In this document: piece after piece, positions 10,990 to 22,010 of the stretch | Layout: every line of letters begins with the position of its first letter | How positions within the stretch are numbered: the stretch's first letter is position 1 | Assembly (NCBI GenBank): GCA_014925825.1 | Contig: JACGCK010000099.1 | Location: 62,001 to 126,000 of the forward strand | From: Pholiota molesta | Taxonomy: Eukaryota; Basidiomycota; Agaricomycetes; Agaricales; Strophariaceae | Direction: 5' to 3' | Length of the DNA: 64,000 nucleotides | Notes under the pieces: model-generated | The model's input: the letters and a program-made list of their open reading frames with translations, nothing else | What the model was told of the DNA's origin: nothing | Database searches by the model: none | Position numbers and translations under genes: made by a program

Positions 10990-12650
10990 TCCCGTCCAGA
11001 CACGTTGCACGGCGGGGTGCTTGCTAGCGAGGTCGAGCATGGAAAAGAGGGCGAGCTAGCTATGTGGGCGGGCGCATGTAGGGGCGATGGTGGTGGTGGT
11101 TGAGAGAAATGATATGGTAAGCAGGACCTACATCGATAATCGACGTCACTGCGTCTACACTTCTTGTGACAAACCAACTTGCAATATTACAATGCCTCAC
11201 AAACCGAGCCATTCTTTCGGCCCAGCAACTTCATCCCTTACCTCGGTGTCTTCAACTGCCTCCGTCGAATTGTACGAAAAGAAACTCAAGCCAAGCATTG
11301 ACGCCATCAGAAAGAGCGAAGGTTATCAAGGAGTTTGCTCCCGACCCCAAGAGTACATTTACCCATAAACACGGTGATGAGGAAATTTCCGTGCAACTTG
11401 ATGAAATCATGATCGCCATGCTCGCAAGTGCAGAAGACTGCGGAGGCGAGAGTGGAAAACTTATGTGGCGTCCGCCATCTTGGAGTGTTCCAAGGAAGAA
11501 GATGTGGTTGGCGCGCTCGAAAGCCTCGGTACCACATGGCTGACCCACCTTTTGTTTATGTGTCAGTTCTCCAATTTTCTGATGAATGAAATCTGATATT
11601 TTCCTTAGTCAAAACGGGCAGCCACGCATACTGGCCCAATAAAACACCTTCTCAGCCTGCTACCCCAACCCGCACCGAAACGGCATCGCATCCTTTGGAA
11701 GGAGTAGGCAACAGGAAGGCCTCATTCGCCGATGACGTGCGTAGATGCCTCTTAGATCACACATCATTTCATTGACTTCTTCGTCCAGGTGATGAAACGG
11801 GACGGGTTCACGTGTGTTGTAACAAGTATGCAAGACTTGGAACACCCTGAGCCGAACGAAGACATTGAACAAAGTACACTGCATGCCGCTCACATACTTC
11901 GTCGTGCAATTGGTCAATTTGACAGTGACCATAACTCAGACTCTGTGGGTCATCTTTCCATTCGAAGTACAAAGGCTGGCTAACCGGAAATTCTTGATTG
12001 TATCTTCAGTACAAGTCCGCTTTGACAACATTTGACATACTTGTCACTTTTACCCGCCTTCCGGCCAAGACACTCGAGGAATTGCGCGAAGAACTTGATC
12101 ACCCATCAAATGGTATAACACTGGCAATGAATGCACATGCAGCGTTTGACAGGTTTGACTGGTGCCTGGTGAAAACAGAGGTCAGCTTTATGGCCCTCAA
12201 TTCGCCTTCGTATCACTGATGTCATACCCATTGACAGAAGGAGGATGTATACGCTGTGAAAATCTACTCCAAACGAAATAGAGCTCACGTGAAAAATACT
12301 ACTCACGTCACCTTCGAGGACCATGGCAACGATTTCTCGAGCTCTGCTAACAAGTTGAAGAGGAGTGCTCCCATCGATCTGCCGAATCCTCGCTACATTG
12401 AAATTCATGCTGCCATAGCTGGAATTTTGAATATGAGTGGCGCCGGGAAATTTTTCGATGAGCTCTTGCGCAAATATGACGAAGGCAAAGTTGCTGCTGT
12501 GCGGTTCTGGCCGGAGTTTGAAGCATTGATGGAGGCAGAAATTCTGCGTGAGTATGTTTTCCAGGCATTCCAGTCGGTCAACAACGGTTTTTTGTAAATG
12601 GTCGTACACCGGTTTGATATGCTTCTGGAAATGGAGGTATGTACATAGTT
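10990..12650 (+). repeat. Inverted repeat unit, copy 2 (HNH-type unit)
   Basis: This is the reverse-complement partner of about 3380-5170. It begins with the block GGGGTGCTTGCTAGCGAGG, homologous to the DUF6533 5' end in copy 1. It ends near 12650 at an abrupt join with a minus-strand fragment of the EF-hand/ZZ gene. Identity looks high by eye across exons and introns. Confidence 0.7.
11190..12597 (+). pseudogene. HNH-nuclease-domain protein, copy 2, broken in its first exon
   Basis: Exons 2-4 are open: RDGFTCVVTSMQDLEHPE with AHILRRAIGQF near 11800-11930, then the LDHPSNGITLAMNAH exon (11998-12219), then the C-terminal exon 12256-12597. Exon 1 is damaged. Relative to copy 1 a 35-base stretch is missing after the codons for RKSE, between two GAA trinucleotides, and one more base is missing near 11461. 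The frame runs into a stop near 11367. The lesion pattern is complementary to copy 1, which has a good exon 1 and a broken exon 2. If translation started inside exon 2, the HNH core alone could still be made; I see no evidence for that. Confidence 0.7.
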
Positions 12651-12948
12651 AATCTTCTCGTCAAGCACGGCGATACTTGTGTTAAGATCATCAAGCTGGC
12701 GCTCGACATCGGAGCCCTTCGCTGATTTGACGGATTTTACTTCGACGCTGTCATGGATGAGGAGCAAATGGTGCTCCAGGACCGAATGTTCAGTTTGGTT
12801 GAAACGTGCGTTTTTGCGATCGCAGCGCATGCAGATGAAGGCAAGTGGTGCTATGGTATGCCGAGTAAATGAGAAATACTGAAAGGAGAATTAAGAGTGT
12901 GACTTACAGCATTCGAGGCAGACCCAGCAGGGCAAGGACACGTTCTCA
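12650..12948 (-). pseudogene. Frameshifted remainder of an EF-hand/ZZ gene copy
   Basis: Minus-strand sequence encodes the Cys pair segment VSLPCWVCLEC and the following exon (CDRKNARFNQTEHSVLEHHLL), then stops at the HNH unit. It corresponds to 30930-31250 of the intact paralogue. Its frame is shifted relative to the chimeric reading frame on its 5' side, so it is outside that open frame. Confidence 0.7.
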
Positions 12949-13608
12949 TTACAACACGCGCAAATGATAGGTGGCGGCTCGACAGGTGGAAGACGCTCGC
13001 GGCTCAAGCAAGGCATTATCTGTTGCTGCCTTTCTTGAACCCTTGCCCTTCGCAATCTTTCGGATGCCACGCCCGGCTATTTTGTCCTTCTTCGCGTTTT
13101 CTAGCTCCCTGAACATCTTTTTGCACCGCTCCGAAGTAAGCCTTGCAGCGGGAATTAGGCTGTTAATCTCGTACGAGTGCACCCGATTCTGCGAGCGCAG
13201 CAGGGAGTGCGAGGGTACGTGTGCATACTTTTGGGAGGCGTCGCGGAGGACGCCCTCGGGCTTATCAAAGCAGTTTTGGCGCGCTTTCGTGCTCTTACCA
13301 TCTATTCAAGTTACATATGTCAGTAGCTCTTTTCGAGAAGAAATCGCCGCACATGCTCAGCTCGATTAGCGCCTGCACCTGGCACAAACAGAGAAGTTAA
13401 ACTTACACTTCGTCGCCCGACTTCCAATCACATAGAACCCGATCAATGCCGCCCCAAATACCCTCGTCCCACCTGTCAGCGTCAAGAAACCCACCACAAA
13501 TGCAGCAAACGCGCCGCTCGGCGAAAGCGATTTACGCGTTAGCCCGTGCGCGTTGAGAAGGAGAGCGAAGAGGAGGGAGAGGGCAGGCTCGAGTGAGGAT
13601 GGTGCCAT
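12949..13608 (-). CDS. Chimeric open frame: TMEM19 N-terminus joined to ZZ-gene segment
   Basis: Exon 1 (13608-13407) encodes a near copy of the first 67 residues of the TMEM19-like protein at 33037, with its hydrophobic helix. Intron 1 is preserved with normal splice sites. Exon 2 (13301-12949) begins with the TMEM19 exon-2 codons (YGKSTKAR) and then switches at about 13279 to the ZZ-gene segment (QNCFDKPEGVL, then HSYEINSLIPAARLTSERC). The switch is in phase and gives about 184 residues before a stop. The donor genes lie at 33037 and 30524-30981. The product would have one to two membrane helices and a basic helical tail. Whether it is expressed is unknown; it may be an accidental fossil of recombination. 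Confidence 0.5.
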
Positions 13609-14317
13609 GCTCTGCGTGGGGGATGGAAGCTGTCCTCAGAACGAGGAAGAGGGGTGAAGGTCAGTGCAAGGCCGCTCATCGCGGCGGGTATACAGCTGCT
13701 GCTGGCCCCGCGTTCTCACGGGCGGACTTATCCCGGCGCTTCTTCTTTTCCCCTATTAATCGTTCTCAAATCGTTCTTTGCGCTCCCATTCGCATCAAAA
13801 ACCAATTGCAACTTCCTCGAGTTCTCCATTCACTCTGAAGGCACCCAATAAAGTGATACATAGCGTTGTTGGGATATTCATTGCGATAGAATTATTCTCA
13901 CTGTTAGACGCCCGTGGTGCCAGAAGTAGACAATGTTCGCATGATCTCCACAGTTGAGTTGGATTCAGCGAACATTCATCATATCAAAGTCAGCGGAGAA
14001 TCAACTGCCAGCCTGCCACATCAAAGTAGTGAAGGGTACCTTGTTCTTAAATGGATTCTTCTGCTCTGAAAGCTACCCAGCATTCAAACTGTACACAACC
14101 ATTGGACGATTACAGCGCTCAAAATAGCGGCTGACATCGGAGTAACTTGAAGCAACTATGGCAGACCAAAAAAACTTCCAGAACTCACGTCCCAATTTAT
14201 GTGGGAGCAGCACATATCGTGTCACGACAGGAGCACTATTAAGTCAAGTCAGCTTATCGAGTCGCCTCTTTCTTTGACTTCACATCTGTCGACCAGCGCT
14301 AAAATTGCAAGTCTGCG
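13609..14317. other. Intergenic region between divergent genes
   Basis: The first 200 bases resemble the upstream flank of the TMEM19 gene (compare 32940-33036), so the promoter was copied along with the chimera. The rest up to the start of the long EF-hand/ZZ gene shows no recognisable gene. Confidence 0.45.
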
Positions 14318-17300
14318 ATGGAAGAGCCCCAGTATTCCATTAACTCCACTGATTCCGTTCCATACACTGATATGTCGATACCTTCAATTTCCCTTCCTGA
14401 CGACAACGACGATCTTGGTCGCTATAATGACCCCAACTTGAAATCGGAAGCGGAGATTCTTCTGGAGCGGCAGGCGTACCAATTGTCGGCATTATTTTCT
14501 GCAAACGAAATCCTGAAGAAAGACACCGAAAAATCGAAACCCGCTGCCTCAAGAGATATATCTGGAGACACTGCGCAGAAGCTCGATAGTCTTCTTGACT
14601 CGTTTATACGTGGTGCTGGTACTGTGTTGGACGAGCTCACAGTTCTGGGAAATGCACATCCATTCCTTGCTGGTAGGTTCTTATTTCTCTCTTTGATTAT
14701 ATAGTCTATTACGACCTGCTGACTTGTTTATGCTTCGCTGTTAGTGGTTATTTTTGCGTTTAGAGAGGTCGTTAGTTTGGACATCGCACGACGGGACAAC
14801 AACAAAAAAGTTGTAGTCGTGGTGTTACAGATGCAGAGCATGCTGGGTCCAATGTTACAGTGCGTCTACTCATTCTTGGTGGCATATGATCGTCGCCTAC
14901 TGATGTATATTTCTCGGATATTTAGACTTCGAAACCTCAGTCGCTCGCACATGCATAAGGCAGAAAAACAATTTTACGAGAACAGACTGGCGGAGACAGT
15001 GGAGTGCATTAGGAAGGACATTGACAAGTGCAGAAGTGATATCATGTACTTCATGAATCGCAAATTTCTCAGTGAGTAGCAACTCGGTCCCAATTTTATG
15101 TTTCTCGTTCAAGATTCTGTTTACGATCCATAATTTTAGACAAGTTGGTTCTTGCGAAGGGTTACGAGAAAGCGTTTGCGAGCCACATGGAAACTTTTTC
15201 CAAACGCCGTGCCGAGCTCCAAACTGTTATTTCGGAGTATATCGCAATTGGCGTCAGCGACATTGCAGAGAAGGTGGACGTCATGGATGTCAAGCTTGAC
15301 AAAATCATCTCAGTCTTATTCCGGAACCTCGATACTCCACGAGAAGCCGAAGTTTTCAAATTTTTACATGACATTGGAGGACCCGAAAAGTGTATCAACG
15401 ATCCAAATCTCCTCCAAAAACTCGCATCGAAGGCTGGAGAGCCACTCAAGAACGGCAAGGCTGAGCTGGAGGACCTACGAAAGTCGTTGAGGGAAGCGCT
15501 CAATGAGGATTTGGATAAGGTATTGGAGAAGCATTACTCGCGTTTCGAGAAGGCCCTTGAAGTCCAGAGCAAGAACCTGCAACGCATAACTTCTGACATC
15601 GAAGAGCAGGGTCCGAAGCTAGGGAAAATCCTCGAAACTGTGACGACAATCAGGGTATTGGAAGAAGGGAAATACAGGATGAAGGAGGTCAGGCTCAAGG
15701 ATCCAGTACGTTTGAGGATTGCCACGTCAACTTTTTGGACCCTTCTCAATCGAGCTAATGGAAATTCTGCCTCAGGAAATCCAAGACGTCTGGACTCGGA
15801 TGGTAACTAGAAATTATTATTTTAAAATATTCAATGCCTGATTGTTCCTCTAGAATCTGGGGCCAAGCAGTGTGAAAGCAAAGGTCTTTGTATTGACCTT
15901 TCGTGACTATATTCGCTCCGGAAATTCTGCAGTTGTAACACCAACACTAGGCTTAGTCCCATTGCCCCAAGATGTAGGCGAAACCAATTTGCTCCAACCT
16001 AGTACCACATCCGAGTCCAATACAGACGATTCCAAGTGGGTCTTGGAGTATATCGACGTTGCGTATGTCCAACCAATTGTCGAGGCCATTGACGAAGACA
16101 GCTCCGGGTTTATAAGTGTCAAGGAGGCAAATAGTTTTGGTCTTTCTCGCGATCGTCCGAAAGACATGAAGTAAGTTCATTTGTGTTATCAAACGAAAGT
16201 ATATGTACTCACGGAAACATAACAGGCTGCTGAGCTGGATTGCTTATTGGGCTGCTGGTATTTCTCCTTTAAACCGTTCATATGTTCAACAAAGCTGATT
16301 TCGATCATAATGCAAGGGTGGCACATCAATCTTGTTAAATATCAGAAAGCCATCTATTCGATATTGCTCCAGATGCACAAGGCGCTTCCTTCGATACATG
16401 TTGCCAACCGCACATACGTGGACAACTTCCTAGACGAAGAAGTGATGAGACGTGTGGAAGCACTTTGCCGGTCACTTAAGCCACTTCCTAATACCTACAG
16501 TGATCCCAAATTACTGGCAGTGGCAAACGAGGTGGCCTCCTGGCAATTGGAGCACTTGAATACAAATCTCAAAGAGATGGGATTTGTAATTGAGTCGTAT
16601 TTCGATATTATGACTATCTCAGGTTCCACGAGGGTCGAGACGGTGAGTTAGATTATCTGATAAATATCAACCCGAAGTTATGAACTTAAAAGATTAATTT
16701 GTGGCCGTCTAGTGTATTTTCCCCCTTCTTTATTTACTCCTACAAAGATACCTGGAAATCGTCAATATCGCAAAGACTGTTGTATTGGATCCCAGGGAGT
16801 TTGACTCCCATGTTAACTCACTCTCGTCGGTGTTCTGGGTGTTTGATGAACGTAAGAATAATCTCGAAGGTTCGTCTATCCCTCTCATTCTGAATGAGGT
16901 TCTGAATTCATTATGGCTTGATGGAATCCAGCCAAGTTCCGCCAATTGCATAAAGACGTTGATGCTCAGTTTCATAGTTTCTCCTACGGAATGGTAAGTA
17001 TCGTCTGCATCACATTGATATTTGTCCCATTGATGTTCCGCTAGTTTTATGCCGCCTATAAAAAAAACGAGCTCGATACATGGCTGAACACCCTGCTAAC
17101 ACAGACCGACGAATACGTCGACCGAAAGGACGCTTCAGTAACTGGAAAACAGGTCCCGAACACGTCGATTCTGTCCAAACCTGCCGGAGAAGTTTTGAAG
17201 CTTGACGATTTCAATCTCCTCCCATCTTCTGCTCCTCCCCCAAGCACGCTGCACATCCGATTGAAGGGGAATGGTTTGGCTGGTCCAGCGTGGGTGTGTA

Positions 17301-19721
17301 CCAACACGTGAACCCGTATCGATGTGTCATTCATCCCATCGTCAACAACAAGCTAGTGGGGAAGGGAGTGGCATACTTCGGGTCCATCGATTTAGTCGGC
17401 ACGATCAGTCCTGACACAGATCCTGACAAGACCAGAGTCAAGTTTGCCTTCATCCCAACGGAATCGGAGGATTTTGAGACATTGATTTGTGAGGGGTTAT
17501 ATGATCCGGTTAGGGATACCATCAAGGGCGGGTTCGTTGAAGGGAAGGACGACGACCTAACACCACCAGTTGCAGATGAGCAGCTCGTAACTCTGACGTC
17601 TACTTCAGAACCCAGCGCAGAGGTATCCGAAATTTCCGAAGACGAGAAAAAAGAGACAAACGAAGGAAAAGAAAGGGACGCGACGGTTGAGAGCGAAAAG
17701 AGTGGAGAAAATAAGCCTCCTGAGCCTCCAGCAGAGAAATGGTCCGATAAAGAAATCGTCGACAAAGAAGGCACCGCAGTGGTCGAAACACCTACGGAGG
17801 AAACACATAATGGCCACCCACAATCCCCGACACCCAATTCCCCAGTCAGTTCAAATGTAAATGGCGAAAATCCCAACAGCGGCACTCCACTCCAAACCAG
17901 CATCGAAGTCGAACAGTCACCTGGCGACACCGAAACAGTTGAAGAGCTGAAGCGCGATGGTACATCAGAGCCGTCAACAGATTCAGACAATTCGGAATCC
18001 CCGACCTTCTACCTGACGCGGACCCCGCCCCACATCTTCCGCTTTAGGCATTTTCTCGATGGGCCCGGGCCCGCCCCGTGTTGGGGTGCCTGGCCCATCT
18101 GGCGCAGACGCTGGGTATTCGCAACCGAGGCTGTCCTGCATGAGACACGCCTACGGATGTGGTCGAAGAAAGCAGTGGGCGAAGCACTCGCGGAACGTCG
18201 GCGCTGGCTGCATTACTCCATCAAGTACGATTTGACAGACAGAAAAATCATGCCGCAGTGGTATTTTATGTTCGACCTTCTCACGGAGCAGGACTGGGAC
18301 GCGATCCTCGAGCTGATATTGACGGTACAGCCAGATGTGTTATGCATGTGGGAGAAGACAGCACATTTTCTGACGCGACGGCAAACGCATAGTGTGTAAG
18401 AGCTCAGTTTTCCTCGCTCCTGTGATTGCGGTTTGTGAACTCACGGACATGCTTTGCGACAGGGGCCTGCTGCTGTGCGACCTGTGCCGCAGTTTCATCG
18501 CGTTCTGTCGATACCAGTGCATCGTGTGTATGAAGGATGACTTGAGCCAGAGCATAGACCTATGCCAGAAGTGCTTTGACAAGCCCGAGGGTGTCCTCCG
18601 CGGCATCTCACATGACTTTGTGCATCTGCCCTCGCATACCCTGCTGCGTTCCCGGAAACGGGTCCATTCGTACGAAGTGAACAGTCTGATCCCTGCGGCG
18701 CGGCTGACCTCCGAGCAATGCAAGACAAGGTTCAGAGATCTGGAAAAGACGAAGAACTCGGAGAAGATAGGGACCATGCAGAAGATCATGGAGGGAAAAA
18801 GGTCGCGGAAGGCAGCGCCGGAGAACCTGTTCGAGCACGTCACATCGGAGGAGCCACCAACTTGTTCATGCTGTAGTAAGAAGGTAGCCTTGCCCTGCTT
18901 GGTTTGCTTCGAATGCCGTGAGTCACACAGTCTTCCGCATCACCGACTTTAGGTCCTCAATAGCGCCTATAGCATCCCTCGTCTTCATCTGCATGAGCTG
19001 CGATCGCAAAAATGCGCGTATCAACGAGGATGAACACTCGGTCCTGGAACACCACCTACTCCTCATCCACGACAGCGTTGAGGTCAAGTCCAGCAAGGGG
19101 ACGAATGTGGAGCGCCAGCTCGACGACATCAACAAGAGCATCTCCACGCTCGATGGAAAGGTAAACCAGCTTGACGATATCAGCACGAGCATCTTTGCAC
19201 TGGAAGAAAAGGTGCAGCAGGTCAAGCACGTGGTGAAGAACATGGCGAAGACGATGGGTGTGGAATGGGATGAGGTTGCCGTGGTTAGTGCAGAGGTGCC
19301 TGTGCCCAGGATGGGTCCCGACGACATTGAGCTGCAAGTGGGAGGACCTGCCGTTCCCACAGCGGATTCCAATGAAGAGGAAGGGACTGCAGACGCCCTG
19401 CAGGTCAAGTCAACCCTTGGCTCTGGGGAACCATCTATCGCCGCAAACGAAAATGGTGGCGAAAAACCCGAGTTCGGAGGCAGTGATATGGCACAGCTGA
19501 GCCTCCGCGATAGGCTGAATGCGCTCGAGGCGAATGTGGGGAACATCAACCAGAAGCTCAGTGGCATCGCGCAGGACAGCCAGCCCAGTGCGCTGGGGAA
19601 CAAGCTTGATGCGCTCGAAGCGAAGATGGATCGGCAGTTTGAGGCGGTGCTGGCCCTCATGCAGAATTTTATCGCGGGTCCGGCACGGGCAAATGAAACG
19701 CCTAAAGATTCGATGATTTAA
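14318..19721 (+). pseudogene. EF-hand / ZZ-like / coiled-coil protein, left paralogue with a one-base frame break
   Basis: Thirteen exons align one-to-one with the intact paralogue at 26213-31769: 14318-14672, 14745-14859, 14926-15071, 15140-15705, 15776-15802, 15854-16170, 16226-16257, 16317-16642, 16713-16869, 16932-16993, 17045-18395, 18463-18917, 18973-19721. All phases agree except exon 11. There a C-run near 17240-17247 is one base shorter than its counterpart, leading to a stop near 17310. Downstream exons stay open, so the break is recent, or a sequencing error, or handled by an unseen splice. Domains: helical N-terminal domain with SLDIARRDNNKKV; EF-hand loop DEDSSGFISVKE near 16090; acidic linker; ZZ-like finger (CDLC..RYQCIVC..CQKCF); C-terminal coiled coil. 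Function is unknown. Confidence 0.72.
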
Positions 19722-22010
19722 TTTGTTAAAGATGGACTTTGGTGAATGCGTGTATGTATGATTCGTTGGGTTGTTCCATTATCTTGTAATTGTATAGGGA
19801 TTCCGATGATTTTGCAAGGTGTTGTGGCTGAATTGTCAGCAATCTATCATCGTGATTGAACGTTGAACATTGAGCGGGCACCATTATTTTAGCGTGGGTG
19901 AGCGTGACGCAGCGTGATGTAGCGTGAACGAGCGTGTGTTAGCCTGAGTACTAGCGTGCGCTACTAGCGTGACATCGTAAACCGCCTTTGCGGCCGTTCC
20001 GCGTCATCCAAGACTTCCCCAGCCACCAAAACCGGCGTAGGCGTGTCTTAGGCATGCCTGGTTGTATTACAACACAAAAAATAACATTGAATGATTCAAT
20101 TCAAGGCATTGGAACCTTGGGAGAGTGAGTTTGTGTAAGCGTGGACCAGCGTGCCGCTAGCGTGGGTCCAGCGTGCGCCAGTGCGCTGTCTTAAATCAGT
20201 TCTGAGGCTGATCAGCGTCATGATTCATCCACTGTTTCCGTCGCCACCAGAGCTGAGTCAAAAATGTCTCACCTCATGGTTGAATATAAGTTGTACTTGT
20301 CATAGCTTGAAGCGATTCAGAATATTGAAAAAATTGATATGCGAGAAGGAACATACATGCGCGGCAATAAGTAAGAAGGCTATAATGGAAGTACATATGC
20401 TGGCTTCTGCTGAGTTAGCTCGTGCTCGCCATTGGCGTCCATCTCTTTGTCTTCGCGGCGAGTGAGAGGAGCGGGAACGCGTGGTGCCCTGGCATCATTT
20501 TACGGGCGCTTAAAGCATCTGATGAATTCCCGGGTTTATCTTTCGTGCTCGCGAATGCGCTAGCGATTTCTTCTTGCGAGTGTATATTGCTATTTGTTCT
20601 ATTTTCGCTGAAAAACTATGCGCCAAGATCCTAGGTCTGTAGAACGAATTTCTCGGATATATTTGTCTTAGGCACTTATAAGCATGGATAAATATGTTTA
20701 TTCATGTAAATATACTCTAAGGCGTAGACCAACGTGGAGTAGCGTGCAGCTGGAAAGTAGCGTGAGGTAGCGTGAGGTAGCGTGAGGTAGCGTGATCTGG
20801 CGTGAGGTAGCGTGAAGGTAGCGTGAAGTCGCGTGGAGGTAGCGTGGAGGTAGCGTGATGCTAGCGTGAAGGTAGCGTGGAGTAGCGTGGCCTCGTATGA
20901 GCAACTGAGTTGATCTTCATATAAATTAACTTGGAACAATGCAGGAAGTCATGAATATTATTACTGTATTGTATATACTCTATTCTGCGCAAGCGTTGCA
21001 TAAGTGCAATGGTTTTCGGTGCTCGGCGAGATATTTATCTTTGTTTGCTTAAACCTTCCGAGTATACCAGACAGCCCAACAAGCATTTTATTCTTTGTAA
21101 CGTCTTGACCTATGAGACACAAAATCTAACAGATAGATAATAACTTAATACCTACATTTTTCCATGGACTTACTTGGCTGTCTTGGACGACAGAAAATTT
21201 GGTGGCTGCATTGCGAATAATAATGTGTCACAGAAATAATGTAACGTGTGACAGATTTGTCTTAGCACTATTTCTGGTCTGTGCGCCCGCTACATGAACT
21301 AAACGTCTAAACAAAACATATATTTGGAGAGCATATTATCTATTGGACTGAATACCAAGAGAACTAATGATGCAGAAGTGTTTTAGGAGAGATAATGAGC
21401 ATTTAAAGTCCATAAGTTACTAGATAATCCATTTTCTGACTCTCTTGGCCCAAAGAAATTTGGAAAGTGATATTTTTGCAAGGCCAGTATATCTACAATA
21501 CACCTAGTACCGTTGAACCGACACTGAGGCCACACAGCGTCGGGAATTGGGCAAATGATGTTTGCTAGCGTGGGCTAGCGTGGGCTAGCGTGCACGTGAC
21601 TCACGCTAGCTACACGCTAGCCACGCTAATCCACGCGAAAATCTAGTTGCCCACATTGAGCAACTGCCAAAAATTGCTTGGTAAACGGAATGAGGTTAAG
21701 GGGCAGGAAGTGTAAAGACGGCGAGATTTGAATACTGGAAAGCCCACTCATCAAGAAGCATTTTAGCAGTCTGAAACATACCGCTTCGACGCCACTCCGA
21801 GCAAGGACACAAGCAGACATCCACCGATTTCTCGTGAGATTGGGCGCTAGCACTAGGTACAAGGAAAATAAGAGATTGAAATTGTCCAAAACAGCAGTTC
21901 ATAATCCAACGAGATAGAAAAAGCATAAATTTGTAGCTGAATTGTCAGCACAAACGAGAGAGAAAAGGGGCCATATCGATCTATCCATTCCTTCACATCG
22001 AAACGCCTAC
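19722..22010. repeat. AGCGTG-rich intergenic region, possible transposon
   Basis: Four clusters of the hexamer AGCGTG occur: 19891-19970, 20137-20176, 20727-20890 (about a dozen units spaced about 11-13 bases) and 21566-21638. The last cluster has three units in plus and four in minus orientation, forming a near-palindrome around GCACGTGACTCACGC. The 15-mer GCTGAATTGTCAGCA occurs at about 19828 and again at about 21936. No transposase-like open frame is visible. The region lies between two convergent genes, so it does not interrupt coding sequence. Confidence 0.6.
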
